A DNA stretch of 64,000 bases, from assembly GCA_046299415.1 (NCBI GenBank), contig JBKBII010000002.1, positions 248,001 to 312,000 on the forward strand, read 5' to 3'. The position numbers were made by a program, and so were the translations under genes. Of the stretch, positions 1-9,024 are shown piece after piece. The notes beneath the pieces are model-generated. The model searched no databases, had not been told where the DNA came from, and was given only the letters and a program-made list of their open reading frames with translations. This DNA comes from JBKBII01 sp046299415. GTDB lineage: Bacteria > Pseudomonadota > Gammaproteobacteria > Ectothiorhodospirales > Ectothiorhodospiraceae. Within the stretch, counting starts at the first letter, position 1; every line of letters begins with the position of its first letter.

Positions 1-1972
1 CGTTGTCGTCCAACCGCCATCCTGAAAGGAAACCAATTCCCGGCTCTTTTTCGAAGTTGACGATGAAATCCTTGTAGTCAGCGAACTTGCGGCTGCCGTC
101 TTCGTTGGTGAAGGCCGGGAATTTCAAGCGTGATGCCAGTTCGACCAGCGTTTCCTGCCAAGGACGCACGTCGCGCTCGGGCTTGATGATTGGCTGACGA
201 ATCGAATCCGCAGCCGCCGCGGGCTCGGAAATCGGGCGATCGAGCATTGAAATCGTGTCGTGGCGCTCGAGATATGTCGTATCGGGCAGCACGAGGTCGG
301 CGAAATTCACGGTTTCCGAGTGGAAGGCATCCGACACGACCAGGAACGGGATCTTGTACTCACCGTTCTCGTCCTTTTCGCGCAACATGTCCATCGCGCC
401 CGTCGTGTTCATCGACGAGTTCCACGCCATGTTCGCCATGAAGAAAATCAGCGTGTCGATGGTATAGGGGTCACCCTTGACCGCGTTGTTGATCACCATG
501 TGCATCAAGCCGTGGTTCGACACCGGCGCGTCCCATGAAAACGCCTTGTCGATTCGCAGCGGATTGCCTTGGTCGTCGATGACCAGATCTTCGGGCGCCA
601 CTGGGAACCCAAGCGGCGGGCTCTTGAGGGGCGTATTCGGCGCCATCTCCTTGGCGGGTTTAATGCCCGGCGGCACGTGCTTCGGGTATGGCGGCTTGGC
701 CAAGTGCGAGCCCGGATTATCGATCGCGCCGAGAAGCGCCTGCACCAGATGAATGGCGCGACAGGTCTGGAAGCCGTTGGAATGCGCCGAAATCCCACGC
801 ATCGCATGCATCGAGACCGGGCGGCCGATAATTTTGTCGTGCTTACGGCCCCAGGCATCGGTCCACTCGATGTCGAGAACGATTGCTTCCTTGAAGGCGA
901 CATGCGCCATCTCGAGGGCCAGACGCTCGGTCGTCTCAGCCGGCACGCCGGTGACGTCGGCCGTGTTCTCGGGTGCGTAGCGGTCATCCAGATAGCGCTC
1001 GGCCAACAGCGTGAACGCTGTTTTCACCGGGCGACCATCGGGTGCCGTGTACTCACCAACCAGGGCGGGCTGGATGCCCACCTGGGTCGCGTCAACGAAG
1101 GCTTTCTGCTCGATGTCCCAACACAACGGTTTGCCCGCGTCGTCTCGCAGCACCAGCCCATCGCCTTTTTCACCCGGCGTGCACACCACCAAATGCGGGC
1201 CATTCGTATAACGGACGAGGAACTCCCAATCGAACTGCTGGTTCTTCAGCAACACATGCGCCATCGATAGCGCAAACAGCCCGTCGGTACCCGGCTTGAT
1301 ACCAATCCACTCGTCGGCAATCGCCTGGTAACCGGTCCGAACCGGATTCACCGAGACGAACTTGCCGCCGTTGCGCTTGAGCTTTTCCAGACCGATCTTG
1401 ATCGGATTGGACGCATGATCCTCGGCGACGCCCCAGAGCATGTGGTACTTGGTTCGATCCCAGTCCGGATCGCCAAACTCCCAGAACGCGAAGCCCGTCG
1501 TGTAGAGGCCCCCGGCCGCCATATTCACCGAACAAAAACCGCCGTGCGCCGCCCAGTTGATCGTGCCGAACTGCGTCGCCCACAGACCTGTCAGCGCCTG
1601 CATCTGGTCACGGCCGGTAAAGAACGCGAGTTTTTTCGGATCGGTCGATCGGATCTTGGCGAGACGCTCCGTCAGCATGTCGAGAGCCGCATCCCAAGAA
1701 ATCGGTTCGAACTCGCCTGCGCCGCGCTCAGTGCCGGGCTTACGAATCAACGGCTGCGTCAGTTTGGCCGGAGATTCCTGCTTCATGATGCCGGCGTTGC
1801 CCTTCGCGCACAGCACCCCTTTATTGATCGGGTGGTTGCGATTGCCCTGGATGTAGCGAACGCGGTTGTTTTCTACCGTGACCTTGATGCCACAACGGCA
1901 GGCGCACATATAGCATGTGGAATACTTGATCTCCTGCTCAGCATGATTCTCGAACTGGGGCAATGCACTCAT
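1..1972 (-). CDS. soeA: Molybdopterin oxidoreductase catalytic subunit, SoeA-like (partial)
   Basis: N-terminal 657 codons of a large molybdopterin oxidoreductase; the C-terminus runs off the left edge. Residues about 20-27 read CYMCACRC, the C-x2-C-x3-C part of the N-terminal [4Fe-4S] site, and the fourth cysteine follows in GVLCAKG. A cysteine in HGGFCSVNM sits where the molybdenum ligand is expected. There is no Tat or Sec signal, which fits cytoplasmic SoeA, the quinone-linked sulfite dehydrogenase subunit of sulfur oxidisers. The ATG is preceded by GAGG at 6 nt spacing. moaA (molybdenum cofactor) lies divergently upstream. soeB and soeC would be expected beyond the window edge. A polysulfide or thiosulfate reductase-type paralogue cannot be excluded. 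Confidence 0.8.
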   Translation of the reverse strand, partial: MSALPQFENHAEQEIKYSTCYMCACRCGIKVTVENNRVRYIQGNRNHPINKGVLCAKGNAGIMKQESPAKLTQPLIRKPGTERGAGEFEPISWDAALDMLTERLAKIRSTDPKKLAFFTGRDQMQALTGLWATQFGTINWAAHGGFCSVNMAAGGLYTTGFAFWEFGDPDWDRTKYHMLWGVAEDHASNPIKIGLEKLKRNGGKFVSVNPVRTGYQAIADEWIGIKPGTDGLFALSMAHVLLKNQQFDWEFLVRYTNGPHLVVCTPGEKGDGLVLRDDAGKPLCWDIEQKAFVDATQVGIQPALVGEYTAPDGRPVKTAFTLLAERYLDDRYAPENTADVTGVPAETTERLALEMAHVAFKEAIVLDIEWTDAWGRKHDKIIGRPVSMHAMRGISAHSNGFQTCRAIHLVQALLGAIDNPGSHLAKPPYPKHVPPGIKPAKEMAPNTPLKSPPLGFPVAPEDLVIDDQGNPLRIDKAFSWDAPVSNHGLMHMVINNAVKGDPYTIDTLIFFMANMAWNSSMNTTGAMDMLREKDENGEYKIPFLVVSDAFHSETVNFADLVLPDTTYLERHDTISMLDRPISEPAAAADSIRQPIIKPERDVRPWQETLVELASRLKFPAFTNEDGSRKFADYKDFIVNFEKEPGIGFLSGWRLDDN

Positions 1973-2411
1973 CGGCCACCTCGTCTTGACGCGGATCGAC
2001 TCGCGCCCACCCTCGGGTTACGAGTCGCTTCAACAGGGATGCGACATTTGTGTCGTTCTTTTCGGGTGCTAGTTTGGCTGCGAATGGCGATTTTCGCCAA
2101 ACACGCCTGTTTATTCCTTGATAAACAGACGTGATTCCGAACAAAGAAAGCTTATCGATAAACGCTCGTCGGCGCCCGAAGCGCGAGCGATCGTCGTGGT
2201 CGACGCTGTTGAGATACCGCAACTCGCGCACGGGCACACCTCGAGCACCAACAACTCGCGAACACCGGCTGATGACCCCTGCTTCACAGGACCAGCGACT
2301 CACACACCACCGTGCACGAGCCGCATCGAGCAAGTCGCCACTACAGACCGAACAAAAGCATCCGCGATAGTGACATTCATGACAACGACACAGCTGGTCT
2401 ACCATCACGCC
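1973..2411. other. Divergent intergenic region between soeA-like gene and moaA
   Basis: About 440 bp with no convincing gene; it must hold the promoters of both divergent genes. It is AT-richer than its flanks near 2080-2165 and contains a perfect inverted repeat (2107-2128) and the palindrome TTATCGATAA (2152-2161). Confidence 0.6.
2107..2128. promoter_or_regulatory. Inverted repeat, candidate operator
   Basis: CTGTTTAT, a 6-nt spacer, then ATAAACAG: two perfect 8-bp arms in the divergent soeA/moaA promoter region. The geometry suits a dimeric regulator. It could also form an RNA hairpin. It does not match the FNR consensus. Confidence 0.35.
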
Positions 2412-3470
2412 ATGACGCTTCCACTCGAATCGCCGATTACCCCAGATCAATCTCCGCGGGTCAGTGACCCAGTCGCCGCTGCCACGCTCATCGATCGCTT
2501 TGGCCGCCAGATCGAGTATTTGCGCCTATCTGTCACAGATCGCTGCGATCTGCGCTGCCAGTACTGCCTACCCGAAGGCTTTCGCGATTTCGATGTGCCC
2601 GATGACTGGCTCGACTTCGACGAGATCGAACGCGTCATTCGCGTATTCATTCGACTGGGGACGCGCCGCATCCGACTGACCGGAGGCGAGCCACTCGTGC
2701 GCAAAGGTCTGGCCGATCTCGCCCGACGTCTGGCGACGATTCCCGGTCTTGACGATCTCTCTCTATCGACCAACGCCACGCGAATGTCGCGAGAAGCCTC
2801 GCGGCTGTTCGAGGCCGGCATTCGCCGCATCAATGTCAGCCTCGACACCCTTGATGTCGACACCTTCAAACGCATCACAGGTGGCAAACTCGAGAAAGTT
2901 CTTGCCGGTCTCGACGCCGCTCGCGAGGCCGGTTTTGCCCCGATCAAGATCAACACCGTAGTCATGGGCGGTATCAACGATCACGACATTGACCGCCTCG
3001 TCGACTACTGCGGCCGCCAAGGCTTTACTTTACGGCTGATCGAAACCATGCCAATCGGCGATACTGGACGCGCGGCGACGGGTGCCTACGTCCCATTGAG
3101 CACGGTCCGCGAGCGCCTCGAACGGCGTTTCAAGCTGATTCCAACGGTCATGGCGGGAGGCGGCCCCGCGCGCTACGTCAAAGTCGACGGCAGCGACCTC
3201 GTGCTCGGGTTCATCACGCCGATCTCTCAGCATTTCTGCGACACCTGCAATCGTGTGCGCCTCGGCGCCGACGGGACGCTCTACACGTGTCTGGGCAACG
3301 AGCACAACGTCAGTCTGCGGGCGGTTCTGCGCGGCGGCCTTGGCGGTGAAGCACTCGATCAAGCCCTCGAAAACGCCATTCGAGAGGCCATCGCTCGCAA
3401 ACCCCAGCGCCACGAGTTCAATGACCGACCCGGAAAGATCGTACGTTTCATGGCCCAGACGGGTGGCTGA
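2412..3470 (+). CDS. moaA: GTP 3',8-cyclase MoaA (molybdenum cofactor biosynthesis)
   Basis: Radical-SAM enzyme that starts molybdopterin synthesis from GTP together with MoaC. The N-terminal cluster motif CDLRCQYC (C-x3-C-x2-C, residues 45-52) is intact. The C-terminal cluster motif C-x2-C-x13-C begins at FCDTC. The protein ends in the Gly-Gly tail typical of MoaA, which inserts into the active site. The frame stays open upstream to 2118, but homology begins only near DRFGRQIEYLRLSVTDRC. I chose the ATG at 2412 (352 aa, close to the usual ~330); ATG 2379 and GTG 2370 are alternatives, and none has a clear Shine-Dalgarno. It sits divergent to a molybdoenzyme gene, a sensible pairing. Confidence 0.93.
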   Translation: MTLPLESPITPDQSPRVSDPVAAATLIDRFGRQIEYLRLSVTDRCDLRCQYCLPEGFRDFDVPDDWLDFDEIERVIRVFIRLGTRRIRLTGGEPLVRKGLADLARRLATIPGLDDLSLSTNATRMSREASRLFEAGIRRINVSLDTLDVDTFKRITGGKLEKVLAGLDAAREAGFAPIKINTVVMGGINDHDIDRLVDYCGRQGFTLRLIETMPIGDTGRAATGAYVPLSTVRERLERRFKLIPTVMAGGGPARYVKVDGSDLVLGFITPISQHFCDTCNRVRLGADGTLYTCLGNEHNVSLRAVLRGGLGGEALDQALENAIREAIARKPQRHEFNDRPGKIVRFMAQTGG

Positions 3471-3570
3471 ACATTCTGCGGACGGCGGCGTCACCTGCGA
3501 GATGCATCACGCCGCCCACACCCTAGTCGCACCTGACTCGAGCGCAGAAACCTCAGCGCGGCTTGGCCCA

Positions 3571-4398
3571 TTACAGAAACAGCCACAGCAAAACGACGCC
3601 CAGAGCGATGCGATAGACGACGAAGGGCCACATGCCGATCCGCTCGATGAAGCGCAAAAAATAGTGCACCGCGAGCCAGGCCGAAACACCCGCAACGACA
3701 GCACCCAGCGCCAGCTGATCCCAGCGAACCGTCTCCGGCGGCGCGCCCAGTAGCTTGACCGTCTGATAAGCACCTGCTAGGGCGATGATCGGAATAGCGA
3801 GCAAAAACGAATAGCGCGCCGCTGCCGTGCGCGAAAATCCAAGCAGCAAAGCAGCCGTCATCGTCGCCCCCGATCGCGACGTCCCCGGGATCAATGCCAG
3901 AGCTTGCGCCAGACCGATCAGCACGATGTCGATCCAGCGCAGCTCGTATTCGCTGCGTGCCCCGCGAGCGCGAAGATCGGCGTACAGCAGCAACAGACCA
4001 AACACGATCGACGTCACAGCGATCACGATCGCGTCGCGCAGGTGCAGCTCGATCGCGCCAGAAAACAGCAAACCGGCCAAGCCCGCCGGGATCGTCCCCA
4101 AAATCACCGCCCAACCCAACATCGCCTCGCGTGAAATCTGCGCGGGGCGGCCCGCACGCCACTCGCGCAACTGCGAGAACTGCCCGAACCATCCTTGCGT
4201 CACCACGATCACTTCGCGCCGAAAGTACGCGACGATCGCGACCAGCGTGCCGACGTGAATAGCCACATCGAAAGCCAGCCCCTGATCCTCCCATGCGGTC
4301 AAGATCGGTACCAGAATCAGATGCGCCGCACTCGAAATGGGCAGGAACTCGGTCAGCCCCTGGACCAAAGCCAACACCCAAACCTGCAACCAACTCAT
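3571..4398 (-). CDS. uppP: Undecaprenyl-diphosphatase BacA/UppP
   Basis: Integral membrane phosphatase that recycles undecaprenyl pyrophosphate for peptidoglycan and other envelope polymers. The family motifs EFLPISSAAH (near residue 20) and PGTSRSGATM (near 170) are both present, and the rest is hydrophobic with about eight membrane segments. Starting at ATG 4398 (MSWLQVW...) gives 275 aa, the normal family length. The frame is open further upstream (ATG 4452 with an AGGAG about 12 nt before it), which would only add a non-conserved leader. Convergent with moaA across a 100-bp gap; no operon partner. Confidence 0.93.
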   Translation of the reverse strand: MSWLQVWVLALVQGLTEFLPISSAAHLILVPILTAWEDQGLAFDVAIHVGTLVAIVAYFRREVIVVTQGWFGQFSQLREWRAGRPAQISREAMLGWAVILGTIPAGLAGLLFSGAIELHLRDAIVIAVTSIVFGLLLLYADLRARGARSEYELRWIDIVLIGLAQALALIPGTSRSGATMTAALLLGFSRTAAARYSFLLAIPIIALAGAYQTVKLLGAPPETVRWDQLALGAVVAGVSAWLAVHYFLRFIERIGMWPFVVYRIALGVVLLWLFL

Positions 4399-4999
4399 CG
4401 TCTCGACGCCCACTGAGACTGCGGCCCCGCCCGCTTCACCTACAGATTCCATCACTCGACTCTGCTCCTGATGCCATTCGTGCGAACACCCGCAAAGCGA
4501 GCGACGCTCTACGTAGTCCCGGTGGAGCCTGAACACGTCTCGCCAATCGGCCTCCGCCGCAATCCAGCCTGCTCACAACCCCATGATCGCCAACCTAGAA
4601 ATGATCCGCGGCTTGCCGAGTTGCACAGCTGAGTCTGTTTTGGCGCAGCGCTCCGCAGCATCCCGACTCGAAAGCTCCGGATCCTGCAAACCGATGCCTT
4701 AAAAACTCATCGCGCTACAAGCTTGAGGTCGACGACGACTCGAGCTGCCACTCATCGAAGGGACCCGCACAATGATGCGTACTCGTGCAGAATCGTCACC
4801 ATCTCGGGGCCACATAGGTTCACTTCAGAATATCCGCGGCGCAGCGCTGTACCGTGGTTCACCGGCGCCATCCGGCCCAAAATCAGCGACTGGGTCTACT
4901 TGCCAAAGCCATTCCCCAAAAAAATCCAGCGAGTCGAAAATCACCCATTTCAAATGGCGCAACAGGTCCGGGGTAGGTTTTTTAATCACGCCCCACGGA
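4399..4999. other. Intergenic, no gene seen
   Basis: About 600 bp between uppP and the MidA-like gene. Short open frames on both strands show no recognisable protein. T-runs and A-runs (4917-4924, 4977-4982) are not preceded by convincing stems. Confidence 0.5.
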
Positions 5000-6451
5000 T
5001 CACTCCTCAGGCCTCGACGACCCCGCATTCAGGCGTCCAAGGTGATTGGGCCAATCCGCCGGCCATGACTGCCCGGCCTCGCTCGTCCCGGTGTCACCGC
5101 CAACATTCCACCCCGCGCAAAACACCTTGAAGACCTCGCCCATCTCACCCGGCAGCGTCAAGGCTCGAACCGCTTGAGCCGCGATAGTCACCGCCCGCGC
5201 CGGGGCCGTATCGCCGCGAACGCTTTGACCGGCAACGTCAGGCTTCACAGCGGCTCCAAGCGGACCGGCCTCGCTGCTAAGGGGCCGATCAAAACCGGCA
5301 TCAACCTCTGTCGGGGAGGTTGAATCAGTCAAAGGGGGCTCACCAGAACGAGCCATCACCGATTCCGAGGGTTCGGGCGTCACCGTCCGCGAAAACACCT
5401 CGGCCAGCCCCGCCGCGAGCAAAAACTGACCTTGCGGTGCATAACCGAGGACGGCAAAACCCGCTGCCAGCGCCGCCTCGTAGACCTGCGTGAAATCGAC
5501 GTGCGCCGTCCAGTCGACTGAACCGGGCGACTCGCGCGGATCAGCGACGCGATGATGACGCGACGCGCCGGCGAGCGTTCCCATGCACCGTTCCGGCGCA
5601 TGACGCTCGTGTCCCGGATAGCCGTAGTCGATCACCAGTGCAACAGCACGACCGCGAACGCCCAGCGCCGTCGCTAACGATCGCCACCACGCATCCAGAT
5701 GCGGGCACCATTCGGACGTGTATCCCTCAGGCCACGGCCCGTAACGACGCTCAAGCTCCACAATCTGCGCCGCGAGCTCTTGCGGCGCATCGCGCTCCGC
5801 CCAGGCGATACCACTCAACGACGCAAGTCCACCATCACCGCGGTCGCTCTCAGCAGTCGCCGCCAGCGTCAACCCAACTTGCCCGGGTACGGCATCACGC
5901 CCACGCCACACAAACCACTCAACCGTGAACGCGTCGAACAGCTCGTTCGCAAGAATGACACCGGCAAAGTCGGCATCCGGCCAATCGTCGACCCAGTGCA
6001 CGCGGGCATCGACCAGGGCCTCGCCCAGCTCGGCAACCAGCGTCTCGCGCTGAGCTCGCCGGAGATCGGGGCTGACTTCAAGCAAGTCGTAGCGCTCGAC
6101 TGGCCGGCCCAACTGTATCGACTCACGAATCAAACTCGCCGCCAGCCGACCACTCCCGGGCCCGAACTCAAACACCCGAGGAGGCAGAGCCGTCGCAGCG
6201 CAAAGGCGATCGACGGCGCGTGCCAGGGTTGCACCGAAAAGCGGGGAAATCTCTGGCGCAGTCACAAAGTCACCGTCGGCACCAAAACGCCGCCGGCCGT
6301 TGACGTAGTAGCCAAGCCGAGGCTCGTAGAGCAGCGTCTGCATGACGTCGACGAACGGCAGAAAACCGTCCGACTCGATGATTTTTTCGCGCAAACGCTG
6401 ATACAGGGCCTGCGCGATCGTTGCACCGGTTGCGTCCAAAAATCCCCCCAT
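5000..6451 (-). CDS. MidA/NDUFAF7-type SAM-dependent methyltransferase
   Basis: Class I methyltransferase of the DUF185 family, whose mitochondrial member NDUFAF7 methylates an arginine of a complex I subunit; the bacterial substrate is not established. Hallmarks: FVDVMQTLLYEPRLGYY (33-49) at the N-terminus, the SAM-binding loop EFGPGSG (95-101), FAGVILANELFDAF, and the C-terminal LTLPGEMGEVFKVF block. Odd point: about 60 low-complexity residues separate AEVFSR from AVRALTLPGEMG, where relatives have only a short linker. The start at ATG 6451 is chosen because the open frame upstream lacks homology; no good Shine-Dalgarno, so it is uncertain. Confidence 0.85.
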   Translation of the reverse strand: MGGFLDATGATIAQALYQRLREKIIESDGFLPFVDVMQTLLYEPRLGYYVNGRRRFGADGDFVTAPEISPLFGATLARAVDRLCAATALPPRVFEFGPGSGRLAASLIRESIQLGRPVERYDLLEVSPDLRRAQRETLVAELGEALVDARVHWVDDWPDADFAGVILANELFDAFTVEWFVWRGRDAVPGQVGLTLAATAESDRGDGGLASLSGIAWAERDAPQELAAQIVELERRYGPWPEGYTSEWCPHLDAWWRSLATALGVRGRAVALVIDYGYPGHERHAPERCMGTLAGASRHHRVADPRESPGSVDWTAHVDFTQVYEAALAAGFAVLGYAPQGQFLLAAGLAEVFSRTVTPEPSESVMARSGEPPLTDSTSPTEVDAGFDRPLSSEAGPLGAAVKPDVAGQSVRGDTAPARAVTIAAQAVRALTLPGEMGEVFKVFCAGWNVGGDTGTSEAGQSWPADWPNHLGRLNAGSSRPEE

Positions 6452-7263
6452 ATCGACACGACCACGACGACGCCAACATCGTCGCGCAAAGCCCCGCCCG
6501 GACATCAGATCGAAGCCCCGGCTCAAGCGCAGCGACGCCATCGCGCTCGCCCCAGCGACGAGCCCAGTTGGCTCTGCGGCGACGGGACGGTCGAATGATC
6601 CAAGCGATCGAACGACTCCAGCCGTCGAACAACCCGAGCCATCGAGTCTATCAGCGGCCACCATGATCACGAATTCAGCGAAACCCGCAAACACCCGCTG
6701 ACAGACGACGAAATAACGGGCGGCGAAGGTGAATCATCACAGTCTGGCAAACGGCCGCGACACAGCATCACGCACACTGCCAACGGGCTCAATGCCATCG
6801 TGATCTCAGCGACCGCATGCAACGCCCTGCCCGAGAATCAAGCCGCAGCGGAGTTGTGGAACTACACGATCGAAAACGCACACGACATCACCCCGCTCAC
6901 GACTCCAAAGACCCATCATCGGCCCACTCGCCACGCAAACTCTCGGCATTGAGGCACAATCAATGCGTTTCCTGATCGCGCGCCGTCGCTTCGTCCAACC
7001 GACTCGACGCGCCCCGAGGCTCAATCCCGTTCAGTAGGCTGGCACAGCACGATGAAACCGCGATCACGAATCACAGGCTTAGGATGCAAGAATTCGCAGG
7101 CGGAGAACCGCGCATGATCCGCCGAAAAAGCCCGCGACGCGGCATCGCGCTGCGGCCCAACCGCTCACGCGATGCCCGAACCGTCCACGCTTCAGACATG
7201 TCCACCACGCCATCACAGCGGCGGCGACCGCGATCCGCCGCCTCGACCAACCGAGGTTAAGCG
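6452..7263. other. Intergenic, no gene seen
   Basis: About 810 bp between two divergent genes, longer than two promoters need. Frames here (6806-7024 and 7079-7345 minus) are arginine/tryptophan-rich with no family features and look spurious. Confidence 0.5.
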
Positions 7264-8115
7264 ATGCCCCCCGTGACTCCGCCTGCCGTAGCGACGCTCG
7301 CCAAAATCGGCGACGACGAGCGAGTGCGAGGCCCCAATCACGCATCGACGACAGCCCATGCAGAACCGGACGGCGAAGCGCGCGTCGCGCTCGTTACCGG
7401 CAGCGCGCGGCGCATCGGTCGCGCCATCGCCGAAGCGTTTCACGCACGAGGGCTGTCGGTCGTCGTTCACTATCGCAACTCGGCCGACGAGGCGATCGCA
7501 CTTGTCAAACGCTTCAACTCCGTACGCCACGACTCCGCTCGAGCAGTTCGCGGCGATTTGCTCGATCCTGACGATGCGCGTCAGCTGGCGCAGGCGGCGT
7601 TGGCCGCATTTGGCCGCGTCGACGTGCTGGTCCACAACGCCTCAACGTTTTATCCGACACCGATCGACGACGATGAACACTGCTTTGAACGCGCAGCAAC
7701 CGACCTGCTCGGATCGAACCTGATCGGGCCCCTTCGCCTCACGCGCGCGCTTCATCACGAATTACACCAACGCCGCGGCGCCATCGTGCACATCGTCGAT
7801 ATTCACGCGCTGCGCCCACTAAAACGCTATTCCTTGTACTGCGCAGCCAAAGCGGGGCTGTGGTCGCTGACACAATCCCTCGCGCGCGAACTGGGCCCCG
7901 AAATTCGCGTCAACGGCGTCGCGCCCGGCGCCATCCTCGAGCCCGAGGCGGCCGTCAATGCCGGCAGCCACGAAGCCATGATCGATCGAACCGCGCTGAA
8001 ACGCGCAGGTCTGACCTCGGACATCGCCGGAGCCGTCGCGTTTCTAGCCCTCGACGCACCGTACATTACGGGGCAGGTTTTACCGGTCGATGGTGGCCGC
8101 AGCGCGTCACAATGA
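7264..8115 (+). CDS. folM: Pteridine reductase-type short-chain dehydrogenase (FolM-like)
   Basis: NADPH-dependent SDR predicted to reduce dihydropterins or dihydrofolate. After a roughly 37-residue unconserved leader, the Rossmann motif reads TGSARRIGR; the Arg-Arg-Ile-Gly form, rather than GxxxGIG, marks the pteridine reductase branch. NASTFYPTP and DIHALRPLKRYSLYCAAKAG carry the active-site Asp and the Tyr-x3-Lys pair. The C-terminus (ITGQVLPVDGG) is standard. ATG 7264 has GAGG eleven nucleotides upstream, supporting the leader as genuine. FolM is an alternative dihydrofolate reductase/dihydromonapterin reductase in E. coli; whether this one serves folate or another pterin is not visible. 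Confidence 0.82.
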   Translation: MPPVTPPAVATLAKIGDDERVRGPNHASTTAHAEPDGEARVALVTGSARRIGRAIAEAFHARGLSVVVHYRNSADEAIALVKRFNSVRHDSARAVRGDLLDPDDARQLAQAALAAFGRVDVLVHNASTFYPTPIDDDEHCFERAATDLLGSNLIGPLRLTRALHHELHQRRGAIVHIVDIHALRPLKRYSLYCAAKAGLWSLTQSLARELGPEIRVNGVAPGAILEPEAAVNAGSHEAMIDRTALKRAGLTSDIAGAVAFLALDAPYITGQVLPVDGGRSASQ

Positions 8116-8530
8116 GCTGCAATGCCAACTAAATGTAACGTGGCTTTGTTTGCTCCCGACATCAATCGGACGTTACAAACCGCCATCGAACGGCATCGAA
8201 TTAGGAACGCAACCTTGATCACGACTGGGCGAATCACCTGCGAATCGGCACCGACACGCAACCGACGTCACACCCCACGCCCCGGCGATCCGTTCAAGTG
8301 AGCCCCCCGGTGAACGCCGGGAGCACGCGAACTCAGCGCCTTTGTGGTGCTACGCTCAGTCCATGGCCACTTAAAACTAAATTGAGCGCATTGCGAAGCC
8401 ACTCAAGACGGCGGGCCAGTCTAAAATCCAGACCAATCCAAGATTCATTGAGAAGTAACAACGATCGCGCCAGTCTCAGATTGTCGTCTTAAACTCGCTA
8501 CCGCTTGCGCTTTAAACTCGGGGGTCCCTC
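8116..8530. other. Intergenic, no gene seen
   Basis: About 415 bp upstream of ubiK, AT-richer than coding DNA (the line at 8401 is near 45 % GC). Probably promoter and leader of ubiK; no clear motif recognised. Confidence 0.5.
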
Positions 8531-8818
8531 ATGATCACGCCTGGCTCACTCGACGACCTAACCCGTCGCATCACCGAAAGCCTGCCCGCATCGATCAAAC
8601 AGCTTCAGAGCGACACAGAAAAACACGTCCGCGCCGCCCTCCATTCCGGCTTCGACCGCCTCGATCTCGTCACTCGCGAGGATTTCGATATCCAGGTCGC
8701 CATTGTCGGTCGGCTTGCCGACCAGGTCGCTTCGCTCGAAGCCCGGATTAGCCAGCTCGAATCGCGGCTCGACGGAACGCCAACGAATGAGGTCGATGAA
8801 CCACACGACGCGCCCTGA
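8531..8818 (+). CDS. ubiK: UbiK family ubiquinone biosynthesis accessory factor
   Basis: 95-residue protein of the YqiC/BMFP family. The first half (LTRRITESLPASIKQLQ...) and the C-terminal coiled coil (LADQVASLEARISQLESRL, about 60-80) match the family pattern of an amphipathic helix followed by a trimeric coiled coil. In E. coli UbiK binds lipid and the UbiJ scaffold and is needed for efficient aerobic ubiquinone synthesis. It precedes the yifB homologue by 206 bp, a gene order common in Gammaproteobacteria. A G-rich stretch before ATG 8531 may serve as ribosome-binding site. Confidence 0.87.
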   Translation: MITPGSLDDLTRRITESLPASIKQLQSDTEKHVRAALHSGFDRLDLVTREDFDIQVAIVGRLADQVASLEARISQLESRLDGTPTNEVDEPHDAP

Positions 8819-9024
8819 ACAATGGCCTGAATAGTCCCCAGAACAGTGACCTGAACCGCGCACCGAGCGGTTGCGATCGCACTTCGGCACTGCTTGATTG
8901 GACGCCCCTTCGGAGACGCCAACGGCCGCCGAAATCATCAACGACCCGCCGAACATACTCGGCAACCCGGCTCGCGGATGGACCCGCGAGCGCAAGACCG
9001 ACCACATCAAACGATGGAGCAAGG

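Noticed and set aside
569..1270. 233-codon plus-strand open frame
   Set aside because: Antisense to the soeA-like gene, whose frame on the minus strand is open to the window edge and carries the expected motifs.
5699..6598. 299-codon plus-strand open frame
   Set aside because: Antisense to the MidA-like methyltransferase gene.
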